Source: Apricaphanius iberus (lineage: Eukaryota; Chordata; Actinopteri; Cyprinodontiformes; Aphaniidae). From it: a DNA stretch of 64,000 nt. The position numbers and the translations under genes are program-made. The stretch spans positions 186,001 through 250,000 of the forward strand of contig JAPXFQ010002104.1 of NCBI GenBank assembly GCA_028564705.1. Reading direction: 5' to 3'. Numbering within the stretch: position 1 is the stretch's first letter; each line of letters begins with the position of its first letter. Below are positions 1-13,916 of this stretch, piece after piece. The notes under the pieces were generated by a model. That model did not search any database. It was given only the letters and a program-made list of their open reading frames with translations, and was not told where the DNA came from.

Positions 1-61
1 ATTTTTTAAATACGCATGAATCTTTTTATTTAAATCTTTTTTTTTTTTTTTAAATGCACAC

Positions 62-3000
62 CTTGCCTGCTTTAGTGACGGCCGTGATGTCAGAGTAGAG
101 GTCAGAAGATTGTGGGTAGAGCTGCAGCAGGAGCACGCAGACGTGGTGCAGCAGAGGCTGGCGGGTATGCGTGTCCCTCACCTGGGACAACTTTCCCAGG
201 TAGCTCAGCTCAAAACCACGAGCCTGGAGGGGTGGTGGGGGTAGAAAACATTCAGAAACATCGATAAAATAAAAGCAAATAGAAAATTAAACTAACAGCT
301 GCGCTCCCTCACCTTACAGCTGTTGAGGAAGTTACCTATGGCCAACACGGTCGCTAGAATGTACCTGAAGGTCTGGCTGGCTGCCAGCTGTTCCATGGCC
401 AGCTTTAGGTGGAACAGAGGCTCAGCGATTTCCTAGAAAATGCATGGACCCACAGTTAGAGGGCATTATGGGAGCAATGAAAGTAGTAGTACTTGTGCTT
501 TTTTAATATTTTGTCCTGTTTAAACCAGGGATTTTATGTGCAAAAGCTGCAGCATATGTGGCAGAAAGCCTTCGTTTCGTATCACCTTGAAAACACCATT
601 CCTACTGTAGGTTATCACAGATTTTGATGTTCCGGTCACGTACAACCATGAGGATCACATTTCACTGTATTTACAGCCATAATGTTCCGGATTATTTCTT
701 CAACCAGCGTCGGACAAGAGACTTTTGCCCGTTCTTCCCTCCCGAAACAGCTCAAGCTCAATCAAACTGGGAGGAAAACATACATTTTTGCGTGTTCCCA
801 CTGATTCTAAACCTAGATTTAGGAGTGGATATTTCCTGGTTCATTCTAAAACGTTGATACCTTTTGATTTAAAGCGGCGTCTGCGGGTCCAGGCAGAAGG
901 GCAGCTAGATGACATGCAAAGTTTATGCTGTGCAGCAAGTGAGCGTCAATCTGCGGCGAGATGGCACGCAGTCGCGCGCGTTGGCGCAGCAGGCATCAGC
1001 GCTTCCACGCAGCTGCTTCTCCAACGGTCCGTCAAGGTTTCCACACAGCTGCTGAGTGAAGTTGGGAAATTTGAACCTTGGGGAACCAAATGCGGGGCAG
1101 CAACCAATCAGTGACGAGATACCGGCCGGAGCTACTCAACGGGGGTGGAGAAGGAGGACGAGATGCCGGTGGTAGCTATCGGAGATGTCGGAGGATATTG
1201 GAGTGCATTAAAGGAGTTGAAAAAATTTATTTTAACTTTCTTTTAACTTGTTATATGTTAGTTAATGTTAGCCAAACCTGGTTAGGGCAACTTTGATACT
1301 AAATACGCATTACTAGTTTCCCATTGTGTATTTATGTATGGACGTGCTGGCCGCTGTGAGCGCGGCATAAGACATTCGGTTGCAGCTCAGGCTGTGTGTC
1401 ACGAGTCGTTGATTTCTATTGGCTGGTGAACATCTGCCTCAGTTGAACTCTTTTCTAGCATATAACACATTTTCTTTAAGCATCGCCTCGTATTTAGCTC
1501 CTTCCCAACAGTTCTGATCGGCTTCTGTGTCCATTCTGAAGAAAAAAAACAATCCCCACAGAATTAAGCTGCCACCACCGTGTTTCACAGTGAGGATGAT
1601 GTGTTTAAGGTAATGGGCAGTGTTCGTTTTCCAACACTTCTGGTGTTTTACATGTAGGTTCAAACAAATTCTGATTTGGTTCCTGTCTTTTCCCATGTTC
1701 CCAATGATCCCAAAGATCGTGTTATGAACCTTATTGTTATTGAAAGATGCGTTTGCTGACAAAGTTCTGGTTCAGGTCATGGTTTGTTATCTACTGCCAC
1801 TGCATGAGAAACCATCAATCAGGGTTCCTACGCAAGTATGGAAAGTATGGAAAAGTATGGAATTAAATTGTATAAATTTCCAGGTCTGGAAAAGTATGGA
1901 AAATGTAAACTATTGAATGAAAAATATTCACGTTTAACCACTGTTCTACAGTGACGTTTTATTGCGGAGGCCACGCATCCTCACTTTTTCAGAATATAAC
2001 TCATTTAATAAACCCTTTTTTTTAAAACCGTTTACGTAATCTGTCTGTCATCTCTTCTTCTCTTCATTCATTATTGAGCGTTTAATAATGTGTAAATAAA
2101 TTTGAATTCTGAAGTTGAAATGTGAAAATAAATACAACTTAGCGGGTGTATACTTTTGGACAGTACTCTGTGGGTTAATTGATTAGGCTTTAGAGGAGAG
2201 AAGCAACAACAGTGATATGGTTTCCCACCCTTCTGAGATCACTCAAAGTGATTTATTCGTCACAGGCCATCAAAACTTCCATCTACCTTCTCTAAGGAGT
2301 CGTAGTCCAGAGCAAAGGTCCAGAGCTGAAGTCTTGTACTCAGGTGAGGGATTTCTCCCAGAGTCAGCAGACACAGCTCAGCCTGGGCCAGGGGAGAGTG
2401 GGGGTTCTGGGCCTTTGCTTCGTTGATCAGACGAAGCTCTTCCTCTGTCGGGATCAGAGCTTGAAGTCGCTGGAAATGTGAAAAAACAGACTGAGCTCGC
2501 GCAGGATGTAGCACAAACAAGTTTAAAGGTTAAATACAGAGGGTGGGGATGGGGGCGTGTTAGCTGTACCTGAATGTCTTCTCTGTCCAGCACGCTGCTG
2601 TCCATGCTGTAGATAGCAGGGGGTAGGAGGCGAGGAGGAGGCAGGCTGCTAAGGGCGATGGTGATGATGTTACTGCGCTTCACGGCCAGCACCGAGATGG
2701 ACGACTGCTTCTGTGGAAGAGCTCCAGAGTTATCAGGCTGACATGATACCATACTGTATTCTAGAAATGCATTCCGAATGTGACACATTTTGGCTGCCGT
2801 ATAGGTTATTATTAGACGTTTGTGCCATTTTATAAATCAAATAAATTATTCATTACCTGCTTTGTAGAAAAATATTTTGGTGAACTTTGAAAAAAATATT
2901 TTGCTGATTCGTTTTTTTTTTGCTCTGTGTATTGATATTAAAATCAATCATTTATTCCTCTGCCAAAAATTGACCATAAGTGAACAAAAAATATTGCAAG

Positions 3001-6000
3001 TTAGAGGAGCTTGCTGGACTGGACAGAAAATGAACAGTGTTGGGAGTAATGCATTACAAAAGTAATATGTTGCAGGGATAGATTACTTTTTTCAGTAACT
3101 AAGTAATGTAATGCATTACTTACAAAACATACAGCAATATACTACTAGTTACAATATCAGTAACTCAAGTCACAAATGCATTTTAAATTCTTTTTCTGGC
3201 CAACTAATGCAACAGACCGAATCAAGTTGGATACGTAAGAACAAGATCCACCATCCACTTCCTGTTGCTCCAAACTAAAACATCAGAGAATCAGGACGGG
3301 TGAGGAAAAGATCGACTGTACATTTAAATAGCGGCATTATTCACACTGTTTTCCCAACCATCTGTTGTAAGACTTCAGACATCGGAGTCTCATCTTTGTC
3401 AACCATCTTTGTGATGAGCACTTTCAGCGCCTTCTTTTGATTAGATTTAACAAACATTACCATGAAATAGAAGGCATGCAAAGGAAGTTGAGACTTCATT
3501 TTAATAAACCAGTGTTAAAAATACAGTATTTGTGGTGTGAAACTTGTGTAAAATGTAAATTGATAAGTTACGGTTGTTAGAAGTCGTGTTAGATATTAAA
3601 GATATTTTGCCAAAAGTAACTTAAAGTAGTGTAACACAGTTAAATTTTTAAGACAGTAATATGTAAGGCAAACATATTAAATTTTTAACATTGTAACTAG
3701 TAATGTGAAGCATATTACAATTTCTTTGTAACTCGCCTAACACTGAAAATCAAATGGTTAAAAGATTGCCATGACAACATATGTTCCGAAATTTGATCTG
3801 ATTTTTTACCAAACTGTGACCTAGTTTTTTTAACCTGTTGATGTTCAGGGACAAATGACATTTTTACTCCCTAGCTGGCCCCTAAATCACTATAAAGATT
3901 CATAAATTATTTGTTTTTTGTTCTATGGAACTTTCGAAATCTTTCCTTAGAATTCTGCTGCTTTTTTCTGTAACTTTTACTCTAACACTTCACCATTTTT
4001 TATAGAATGTTTCGGTTAAGTTGCCTAAATCCGATGAGTGAATCTTTAAGGCATTCAAAAGGTTCCCAAACACATAGGGTGAATCAATGTCAAAGCATAC
4101 CCGATCAGACGTTAGTCAGGAATTAATCAGCTTTATCTGCAATCAATGTCTGTGACACACAGTGCTGATGAGGCTTGTTTGTTAGATGAAACCTTCCTTT
4201 TGAAAGTAATATCCAGGAGTTTTTCCTCTCCACTGTTGCTACATGCTTGCTTAGTGTGAGGGATTACTGAGGGATTGCTGTGGTTGGAGTCTCCATGTTC
4301 AGGGCACAGCTTCATGTCAATGACTCAACACAATCTGCTGGGGTTCCTTAAATACAATTTTTTTTTAGCTGATTGGAATGCTTGTGTAATTGTATTAAAA
4401 TCAGTTTTCTTGTAATGTGCCTTGAGATTGCATCCGTTGTGAATTGGTGCTATATATATGAATTGAATTGAACTGAATTAATCTATAAGCAAGCACTAAA
4501 CCCACCATTTTGTATCGGAAATCAGTCCGAATACTGCAACTCTTTCTTCTGCATCGCTTTCAGTTGATACAAAATGCAGCTGCTCATGTTCTTACCGGTA
4601 CAAAAGGAAAGGAGTATATAACCCTTGTGTTTCCTTCTCCACATTTAAAATCCCTAAAGGTCCATTCTAACTTATCCGAGCTCCTGTTTATTTATGCTCC
4701 TGCAAGAACCGTGAGGTCAAGCTCAAAGTTGATCTTATCCTTCCCAAGATCTAAGCCTGAATGTCAGGAACCTTCTCAGTAGCAGATAGCTGACTCTGGA
4801 ATAATCTGCCTCTAAACATTAGATCTGCTCAAGCACTGGTTCATTTTTAATCTCTAATGAATGAAAACACATTTTTTTCTGCCTAGCATTTACCACATTT
4901 AGATCTAAACGTTTTTATTTTAACAGCCTTACATGTTGTTTTAGCGGTTTCAATTGTCTTATCGTATTGTTGTTTTGTTTACTTCTCTTTTACATTAGTC
5001 TTGAATTATTGTTTTGCTTTTTATTCGTTTTAGTTGCATTTTACTTTGTAAGGCACTTGTTGAAGCAAGAGTTGTTAGAAATGCACTATATAAATAAAGA
5101 TGACCATGGTGTATTATTCTAATCCAAAATGTAGTGGTGTTGGTAGCTGTAAGAGGAAGATCATCACAGTTAACAGAAATAAAAGCTTAAACATCAGTCA
5201 TTGCTTTATTAATCCATATAATGTGCTGCACTTAGTAAATTGAGTTGCTAAAAAACATAACTTTTCAATAATATTCTAATGGTGCATTAACACCAGCCCT
5301 GTTTACTCTGCTTTAATCGAACTCTCTCTGATGTGGACCAAAAATACAAACTCTGGTCCGCCTAAAGACCCGGAATGTCTGCTTGGTTGAAGTGAAGCGA
5401 TTTGACTGCATATGTAAATGACAAGTGGTCCAGAGTGGTGGAAGGGTCACTCCAAAAGCAGAAAGCGGACAAAACCATGCCGGGCATCTCTATAAGCAGA
5501 ACATATGACTGTCCACTGTGTCTCATAAGGCGCAGTCTCAGCCTCCTCACTATGGCCTTCTGCCTCGTATTTGTGTGGCACATGTGACAAAGACGAATAT
5601 CCTGCTCAAAAGGTCCGCGTTGTTTGAGAGAGTGCAGTGTGAATGTGAACCGCATAAACTAAAAAAAGAAAGAAATGTTGCAAATTTCGTACCCATTTCA
5701 ACAGTTTTCTGGACTATCAGGTGGGAGAACAACCTAATTTATTGAATATGACCAATTTATTCCCACTTATGCAGTTAAAGCAATGAAGAATACTCAAGAC
5801 AGAACATCAGGTGTACAACATGTCAGGCATTTCCTATTCTAAAGGATAGAAAGCGCCAGTTATGTGTGATTCAGCTTTGATCTGTTTTCAAGCATCGCTG
5901 CTACCCAAAAAAAAAACGACACTTGCCTGCCTTCAGCTATAGTCTATTGGTACATTCTGTCTTGGCGAACTTCACCTTGACTGTTCCCATTTTGGTTGAT

Positions 6001-7306
6001 AGAGCGTCTATCATTGCTCCAACCAACCGTCAAATGCAAAACACTAGCACCCTGTTTACACAGAGACGAAAAAGGTATAGTTCCAAAGATGGAGTCTTTA
6101 AAAACGGCAACGGAATAAAAAGAAATTTCGTTCCACACCGATCCGCACGAAACTGCTGAAGCTGCTGTAGTACCTATGCTGGCCCCACTGGTGACGCTGC
6201 GCCGCTACCAGAGAAACAGAAAATAGCACTGAGCATGTGCAGTCAACCCAGTGGCTAACACAACAAGCTAGCTTCAAATGAGAGCTGTATTCAAAAGCAT
6301 TTGGTGTCTGTGTTTCCCTGGATCCCTTTATTGCTGCAGGTGATTGAGGAGGGGCATTAAATTGTATTCTGCGATCCACAGTAAGGTGAGTATTTGCTTT
6401 ATTAGGATTGCAACACCGTATACGGCACCACGTTTGTTTACTTTATCACTGTCACTGGGGCAGTGACGCCATCCACTCAAAAAAATAAATGTCTTAGAGC
6501 TCATAAACATGCAGATGGTTGATGAGACATTGTGAGAATTCTTCTCTCTGAGGCCGCGTTTCAAACATGATCGTTTACGGTGTCCTGAAACGCCAGCTCC
6601 TTCTGCATGGGACACCTATTCGATTAAATATCTTTGCTGCTACACCTAGTTTTGTCTCCATGTAGACAGGGCCTAAATCAGTTGTCATGGGACTGCGTAC
6701 AGAACACTAAAGTTGGTTGACCTTAACAAACACTCCTCTGCCATCTTGTCCCTTCGTAGAACACTTGGACAGAAGCCATTAAAGTTTTGGCCTAAAGGCT
6801 TTTGTAAAAGAGACTATTGTTTCTTAAATCTTTCTCACCTGCCGTCCTGAAACCATTGCAAAACTGGTGCTAGGGGCCTTAGACTCAAACAAATACTCCA
6901 GACGGTTTGTGTCCAACTGCACTGGCTCCAGTATGGCCCATATAGTCTGTTTCCCAAAGCGGGTCATCCTGGGAAGTGGGGTCAGGTTCTGGAGTTCCCT
7001 CCAGTGGAGCTTCAAGGTGTGATTTTTAATACCTGCACCTTTAGAGGGTAAAGGTGAAGCGAGAGGTGGAGGAAGAGGTGGAGGAAGAGGTGGCGGAGGA
7101 GGTGCCGAGCACATGTGTTGACTTGGCGGTGATGTAAGGAGCACCTCGTCCTCTCCGCTGTCGTCCTCATCCCAGAGATCTGAGAAATCCAAGGTGTTGA
7201 GGCAAAGACGGGCAGCAGGTTTAATTATCGAGTCCCAGGATTGGTCAAAATCCCAGGTCAGGTCCTTGCTTTGATCCGATTCCTTCATTGATCCTCTCAA
7301 AGTCAT
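62..7306 (-). CDS. fhod1: FHOD-type formin (FHOD1-like), internal exons covering FH1 and the first half of FH2
   Basis: Actin-nucleating or bundling diaphanous-related formin acting on stress fibres (family knowledge). Five exons in gene order: 7306(approx.)-6839, 2710-2570, 2469-2287, 432-313 and 223-62. Every internal border is GT-AG and all junctions are phase 0. The first exon has the acidic FSDLWDEDD stretch, then a proline-rich FH1, then the FH2 start ([22 protein letters not shown]). Later exons show [27 protein letters not shown], then EIAEPLF with [13 protein letters not shown], then FELSYLGKL and SSDLYSDI, all hallmarks of FHOD FH2 domains. Wording around IAEPLF and the GNFLN helix is closer to FHOD1 than FHOD3 as I recall them. 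The rest of FH2 and the DAD lie beyond the left edge. The 5' border of the 6839-7306 exon is uncertain (acceptor probably within 7280-7290). The GBD and FH3 exons expected upstream were not found between 7.3 and 13 kb. Confidence 0.86.
1439..1762 (-). mobile_element. Tc1/mariner transposase remnant
   Basis: The minus strand keeps a run typical of Tc1-like transposases: a ...NTAH... segment followed by [13 protein letters not shown] and then a [12 protein letters not shown] segment. The middle is interrupted by a poly-A/T expansion (FFFF) and no terminal repeats were recognised. This is a short decayed fragment, not an active gene. It lies in the long FHOD intron or flank between exons at 432 and 2287. 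Confidence 0.65.
3035..3745. mobile_element. Non-autonomous hAT element (711 bp)
   Basis: The left end is CAGTGTTGGGAGTAA and the right end is the inverted GAGTTAGGCGAACACTG-like sequence (written on the plus strand as ...CTCGCCTAACACTG). The interior is AT-rich and rich in TTACT/AGTAA words. It is flanked by an 8-bp near-duplicate, AAAATGAA on the left and AAAATCAA on the right, the length expected of hAT insertions. There is no transposase ORF. It sits in the FHOD intron 2711-6838. Confidence 0.78.
4515..5102 (+). mobile_element. L2-type LINE, decayed 3' portion
   Basis: The plus strand starts with the conserved [13 protein letters not shown] motif that ends the L2 reverse-transcriptase ORF in fish. 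A degraded continuation follows, then a 3' tail of the form GCACTATATAAATAAAGATGA. Indels remove a continuous frame. A second L2-like 3' tail (CTTGAGATTGCATCC...GGTGCTATATATATGAATTGAATTGAA) lies just upstream at about 4410-4480, so two fragments may abut. Confidence 0.68.
6047..6674. mobile_element. Probable DNA-transposon MITE with ~22 bp inverted ends
   Basis: CCCTGTTTACACAGAGACGA near 6050 is matched in inverted form near 6651-6674 (TTTTGTCTCCATGTAGACAGG on the plus strand). The ~600 bp between has no coding capacity. I could not define a clean target-site duplication, so the superfamily is open; hAT is the likeliest. Confidence 0.5.
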
Positions 7307-10300
7307 AAATGTGTTTAAAAAAAAACCCTCAAAGAAGTAATTTTTTCCTCATCTGACTCCAAAAGGCATACTTCTTCCTCATCCTGGACCTAGACAAGGC
7401 TCTTTCAGGTTCTATCATACCTTCTTTCTTTCATTCCTTATGCTGCTCACAGAAGCAAAACTCCTTGCTTTCCTTATTTTCTCTTCTCACTGCACAGTTA
7501 ACCACCACCTCACAGACACTAAACCTCCATCTGAACTTCTGCGGATGCTGTGCCTCACTTGTCCACCACAGGAGCGCATAACTCCCACGCCCAAAATCCC
7601 AATCTCTGAGCCACCTCTGGCCGTCTCTCACTCTACCGTAACCTGTAATTGCCTCGGGTGTTGTGTTTTTTCCCTTCCGGATCTGAAGCTCCCTGCGGCG
7701 TCCGTTATAAGCGTCTGCTGTTGTCCTGCTGTGGTGGAACCCCAGCAACCCTCAGCGAATGGGAGAGAGAATTCTTATGAGCCCTGATGGGCTGTGTTTG
7801 AGTCCCGATTCCGGCTCTGATGAGAAAATTCACGGAATGCCTTTCCTGCAGCTCTTCCAGAACATCAGAATGCCTCTGCAGCCGCCCTATGACTTTAATC
7901 TCTCTGTGTCTTTCCTAAGGTGACGGCCACTGAGAGTTTCGGTTGGAGAGCGAGGCGGGAGAAAGATGCACTGGTGCATCAGTTATGGTTTATTTAGGCT
8001 GCGCCCTTTTCCTTAATTTCCTTATCAAAGTTGAATCTTATGTTTGTGTTGGTATCATGGTGTATATACAAGCCTTTTCTTATCTCCTCCTTTAGATCTG
8101 TTGCTTCCGTCCTCTTCAGTTGACACACGCAGAAGTGCACATCTGGCTTTTAAGCTATTTCCTCTGTCGGTTTTATGAAGACATATTGTTCTTACATAAT
8201 TTCTTTAAGTAGTAGGGTGTACTTTTACATGTTTTCAAAAAATGCCAGAGATATTTACTATTGCCCCATCAAAGCAATATCAGAAAGCCACGTAAGGGAT
8301 GCAGGAAACATACTCTACCCAGATGAGATGAAAACCTGTTATAGGGTACAACAGATTAAAGTCTTTGCAAGAATCTTGATGTGCTTTATACAAGTAGTTC
8401 ACAAAAAGGGTTTTTTGAGTATGTTCCAAATATCATCAATTCATGGAGTCCTATTGCAGTATATTCTCCCAAATGGCACAGAAGATAGTGCCCAATATGC
8501 CAAAGGGCACATTGAGAGATGAGAAGGAAGTGACTAAGGAAAATGTGAATCAATTGCAAGTGGTAATGTTGCCGCAATATTTGATTAGAATATAAAGCAG
8601 CCCTATAGACAAGAATATTGACATTTGGACACTGACCCTTATTACTTAAATCCAAGCACAATCGATTTTAGGATGGCAAAATCAAAGTCTGGACCTTAAT
8701 CCAATCGTAAAGTTATGGTAAGACCTGAAAATTGGTTCCCAAAGAGATTTCGCAAAGACCAATGAGCAATCTATCAATCTATCTGTAAAGCATTTTCTCT
8801 TTTAGCATTTTTTTATTTAAGGGTTCAATACACAACAAATCATCTGTATCGATATCGAATACACCTTCCTCCTCTCATCCATCAGGTCAACGGCGTGTCA
8901 ACGATGGTCTTTGCTAACCGATTCGGTATGGAGTCAATATTCTGAACACAAACGGCCTACCGCGACAAGTCCGCTCTTGTTACCAGTAGGTCAGCCGTGA
9001 ATAAACTGGTAAAAGTTATCCACACAGATTCCGTAAGTTTGCTTTCAGACTCAAAAGTAAAAAGACAAAGTCTGGAAAATAAAACATTTTTTCGTGCCCT
9101 GTTTGAAAGGGGCTAATGTTTGTGTTTCCCATTTTTGATTTGGCCCAGGTTTTTTACATCGGATGCCCTTCCTGACACAACCCTCTGTTTCCATCTGGAC
9201 TTTGAACGTAGCAGAGCAATGAATCATTGGCTTGTGACCCTTTACACTTGCATTTCTATTAATATAAATAATGACGGATATGCAAAGTATAGTATATCTA
9301 GGGGGCTCAATTTAAATAGATGCCACACTTTTCAGAATTTATTTGTAGAAGAAAAAGTCTCATTTACCATGGTGTTATTCTTATTACATGTCCATCACAT
9401 TAAATACTAATGTTTTGGGGTTGTAATGACTGCATGTCGGGTTCAACATCTCGGTTTCAAACCTCCATCTGTGATTTTTCTTGCTTCTCGGCTAGTTTAG
9501 TTTTGTATATTCTTCATGTTTTAAATATTTGTTAATGGTTTGTTTGCACATATTCTTCTGTTTTATTGCTGTTCACTGGTGGCATGTTCTTGACTGTTTG
9601 CTAAACTTGATTCATTATTTAAATCCCTTACAATTTCTGTATTTATCCTCATTCTTTGTCATGACAGTTTGACACGCAGGCCAGAATATAGATGTAAAGA
9701 TTCAAAATGGATTTTCAGCATTAATGATATGCCAACATTTATTGTAATATCAATTACTAGTTGTTGGATCAAGAGGGAAAATAAGATGGACATAACAACT
9801 TAATATCTATACAAATAAGATAGATGCAATAACTCATAAGTTGGGTCAATAGATGCAGCAGTGAAAGTGACAATAGCATGAATGCTGGGATGAAAAATGT
9901 ACCCTACAATTATGTAGAATTGACCCAATGGTTTTGTTTGAGTAACCCCATGTCAGTATTTTTGTCTTGTAATAACCCAGTACAGGATGAATCCATTAGG
10001 TAGCCATTTGCTTGTTTAAAATTGGGTTATTTTACACCCGTTTTGTTACAGTGTAAGATAGAGTGTACAGTACACGATACAAGCTGAGAACCCTCTCAAG
10101 TACAGTGTTTGGTGTGTCCTCAAGGGTTTTTTGCATGGTCCACATGCAGCCTTAATGAGGATCCTTCCCTCGGCCATTAGTTCTCCCCTAATTACACTTT
10201 ATCTCACTCAGTGGCCCTGCTGTCTACAGGCGGCAGCAGGACTCATGGGAGAATTTAGCCAAAATGAGCTCCATTTGCAGGGCTTAATATCGTTTAAGCA

Positions 10301-12345
10301 TTTATTTATCAACAGAGCGTTCTAAAGTCTGCTGGCAAATATACATAGTCTCTGCTTGTGTTGGGAGTGTTCAGAGTTTCACTTCTTCAGCCTACCGACG
10401 GCAGATAAACTCACAAATATACAACCAAAGTTGTTCTGGCCAGGCTCCAGTTACCAGAGCCGATAAATGTAGCTGCAGAGTTCTGGTGATGACGATGTGG
10501 TGCAGTTAACGAAAGGGCAATTTTTGGGGATGTGAGTGGCAGCCGGGGGATGTTCCATGTCTCGGTGTGGTAGTGGCTGTTTAAATAAATGCCTGCAACT
10601 CCTTTTTTCTTTTAGTTTTTTCCCTTACTTCTGTCAAGATAAAGATCAGCGCAAAAATGACATGTAATTGCTCCACGTTTTAGGTTGCTTTGGTCATAAG
10701 AGCAATCGGCTTGAAGTGAGACACTCAGGCAACACATTACGTTATGTTCTAAATCTCAACGCCGGGTCTGGTCAACACTTACCCGTCAACTGTGTACCGT
10801 TTTACTCCAAGTAAACGTCTTATTTTCCTCAAAGACAATAACATACCAGTGTACCACATTGCCTTCAATGCAACAATGAAATGTGGCAGCAGTGACCTGC
10901 AATTGCATGTCCAGTAGGTATGCTCCTTTCTTTGGAGGAGATGATTTAAGGGCTCCCACAACCACTTTTTAACTGTTACCCAAAGCAAAGGTAGAAGGAA
11001 TGCAACATTTCATTTTTTTTTAACCCTTTGCAAAAGTCTCACATCAGTTGTTGTATTTCAGTATATTCATTCTACAGGTGGACTCAGCTTTTTAACTTGA
11101 ACTCTGTCTATTTGAAAGACGCATCCTTTAAGTCTTGAGCATCCCTTTTTAAAAGCAATGAACTTTCCACTCTTATTGGCAGCCATGATTAGGGAAAATG
11201 TAACTTATAATCAATGACTTACTGGAATGACTATGGCATGACACAAAGGCCATCTTCTATTCATCATTGCTGTGAGCAGGTTGGCAATGAGGTAAAACAA
11301 AATCACTAAAGATCACTGTTAGAAAAGTGGCATGTTGGAAATTCAATCAATTCACAAAGGGTTATGTTAAATGGGGATGTTTTAATAAATAAGCAATGAG
11401 CTCTGTGTTTGTCATCGCTGCTATTATCTAAGCAATATTAAAGGTAGAGATGTGGGTCAATAATATTAAGAAATATTTTCTCTTGTTTTTGTCATTTTTA
11501 AATACAATTCTTGGAGTTTAAAAGGCATTTCATAAATTGGATGATTTGCTTAAAAAAAGTCACAAATAGGTTTTAAAACCCCCCAACTTTAATTCAAAAG
11601 CTATCCTTAAACAAATCTTTAAAAATTATATTTTCAATGTGTTGAATCACTGAAATAACTACAGTGTAACCTGTGACACAACAGCATCACTAAAGGTCAC
11701 TTTAGTTTGTTAATTTGTGACATTTTTAAAAAAAATAAGTGGTTTGTATTATTCATGACTAACATTTTATTTAAACCAGTTGGTATACATTTTTCTAGCA
11801 ACATGATTCACTGATTTTTAAACCTTTATTCAAATAAAAGAACAAAAAATCAAGAGCACTTCATTCACATCATTTCAAATTATGCCTGGCAATTTAGTTC
11901 ATTTCAATTCATTCAAAATGTTTCAGACCTCTTGGACAGTATTATAAATATATTTTTACATATTCTGTCACAATATTAGGATTTTGTTTTTCACCAAATT
12001 TTTGTTTTATTTCAAGTATAGCATTCTCGTTTTATATTGTAGAATAAATTACTATCTTATGCAACAAATGAGACCAACATGAGTCATGTGTGTCAAGTGT
12101 TGAAATTATTTATTATATATTTTTATCTATCCTATTTTACACATATTGTTAAATATAAAACCTAGACAGTACAACCAAAAGCTCTGTTTTTTTAAACATG
12201 TCTGGATATTAACATTTCATAACATTTAAAAGACCTTATCCTTTTCCCATTTACCTCTTTAACCACCCAAATGCTCAAGACTTCAAATGGTTGATGCATT
12301 ATATCACAATTAAAGTATTTAAAAATATTTATTCAGTATCATTAA

Positions 12346-12432
<87 letters not shown>

Positions 12433-13050
12433 GGACCATTTTAGGGTTATATTTAAAATATATATGATAATGGGAACGTATTTAGAATGAACATGTAGTT
12501 CTGCAAGATTTCCAATGGACCTTCCAGGGCTAGTAAAGCAATGGGATAAATATGAAAATTAAAAGTAGCATTTCTATAAATACTATTTTCTAGAAATAAA
12601 AATAATTAGAGCCATTACATAACTAAATAAATCTGTCTTTAATCTAAAATATTCAGACTTTATTCAATATAGCCTACCTTTCAGAATTCCGAGAAAAATA
12701 TGAGAATATTTTTTTTTTTCCAGTTGGCCTAATCCTCTTTTATAATCATCAAAATTGATTTGAGGGATTTGATAAGAGTCACGTTTGAAGTATTGCTACA
12801 GTAAAAAAAACAAAACAAAAAAAAACTTGCTGTTATAAAAATAGACATTTGTGGAAAAATGTTGCTATAAAGAACAATCAATTTTCAGATGATATTTACA
12901 AATGGATAAATCAAGTAATGTTATTTTTCTAAAAGAGAGGCGTTTTCCCCATTGTTTAAAGAATGACTCAAATACCTGATTAGAAGGATTTTTTGTTAGA
13001 AAAAAAAATCTTTAAAAAACGTAATACACTTTAAATAGTAAAAACGGAAA
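7307..13050. other. Gene-poor AT-rich stretch
   Basis: No exon could be supported. Open frames at 7431-7748 and 8175-8661 have no recognisable domains. A minus-strand stretch at about 7730-7920 (open, with an ...LEELQERHS... segment behind a CACCTTAG acceptor-like site) could be an unrecognised upstream formin exon but has no match I can name. A short dispersed-repeat fragment (CGGATGCCCTTCCTGACAC) lies near 9150. From 11.0 to 13.0 kb the sequence is very AT-rich with A and T runs. Confidence 0.5.
12350..12429. repeat. (TA)n microsatellite, ~80 bp
   Basis: Almost pure TA dinucleotide run with a single interruption (TAATATTATA) near 12381-12390. It can extrude a cruciform and is likely to vary in length between individuals. 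Confidence 0.97.
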
Positions 13051-13099
13051 AACGCATTTCTGATTATTTGATTTGAGGACCTTGACTTTATTTTGAAAA

Positions 13100-13409
13100 C
13101 CACGTTGAAAAACGGAAGTCGCACAAACCTCCACGCTCGCGCGTTGTTTTTTTCTTAGTGTGTGCGTGTGTGTTTGTCTGTCTGTGTGTGTGAGTGAGCG
13201 CGCGCGCTCTCCGACTGAGCTGCCTGTCATCGCTCGCGCTGACATCACGCCGAGGATTTGCCACAATGTCAAACATAAGCGAACAGCGCGAGCTCATGGC
13301 TTCCCCGCGCCACAATGACACGCACTGCCGCGTGAACCGGCTCCTTCTCTAACCAGAACACTCTGCCGACCTTTCATGGGTGTATTCGGTGTCCTGGGAT
13401 GCATTTCGG
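13100..13409 (+). promoter_or_regulatory. CpG-rich promoter region and non-coding first exon of the membrane-anchor gene
   Basis: This is an abrupt CpG-rich island in AT-rich surroundings, with a GT-rich run (13155-13195), a GCGCGCGC block and several CGCG words. A consensus donor (CATTTCGG|GTAAGATGG) ends a probable non-coding exon at 13409. The next exon, 13884-13985, opens with untranslated sequence before its ATG. The transcription start cannot be read from sequence. The island could also serve a divergent minus-strand transcript. Confidence 0.55.
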
Positions 13410-13916
13410 GTAAGATGGGTTACTCTGCTCTTATTTTGCTACATCCCACCTTATAGTTGGGAAATTTCCGGAATATTCAGTATTTAGACAGTATTTGAAT
13501 TTTTTTATTATTAAAACGCTCTTATTTTTTGTTATAATTTTATTTTACGTGAAAAGTTGTCATGCTTACCTATAACGTTGATGCTGCTTGCTTCTTACGT
13601 AATGGGAGTGCGGACACTGCTGAGCAGATGTTAGAGAGGTGCTGTGATGTGATGACAAACCTCTGACACACTGCCCCGCTGTTTGCGTAAAGACAGCATC
13701 ACTTCTACACCACTGCAATGCTGTTTTCTCCCTCTGCCCATCAGTGAATCATTGTTTCAAAATGCAGAGAAATATAGACTCTGAATATTGTGAAAATAGT
13801 AGAAGCATAGATGTTTTTTTTTTCCCCAGAGCAAAATCAAATGAATTAAAATGATCGTTTTTAACCCTTACCTCCCCCTGTAGGTCCATGTGAGAGGTTG
13901 ATCCCAGTCAGAGGTC

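Noticed and set aside
5270..5780. Overlapping ORFs on both strands
   Set aside because: Overlapping frames in both directions without domains; the region reads like a decayed DNA transposon, but I could not find matching ends.
7431..7930. Candidate upstream formin exon on the minus strand
   Set aside because: Acceptor-like CACCTTAG and an open stretch exist, but no FHOD motif is recognisable and the donor is unclear; noted only as a possibility.
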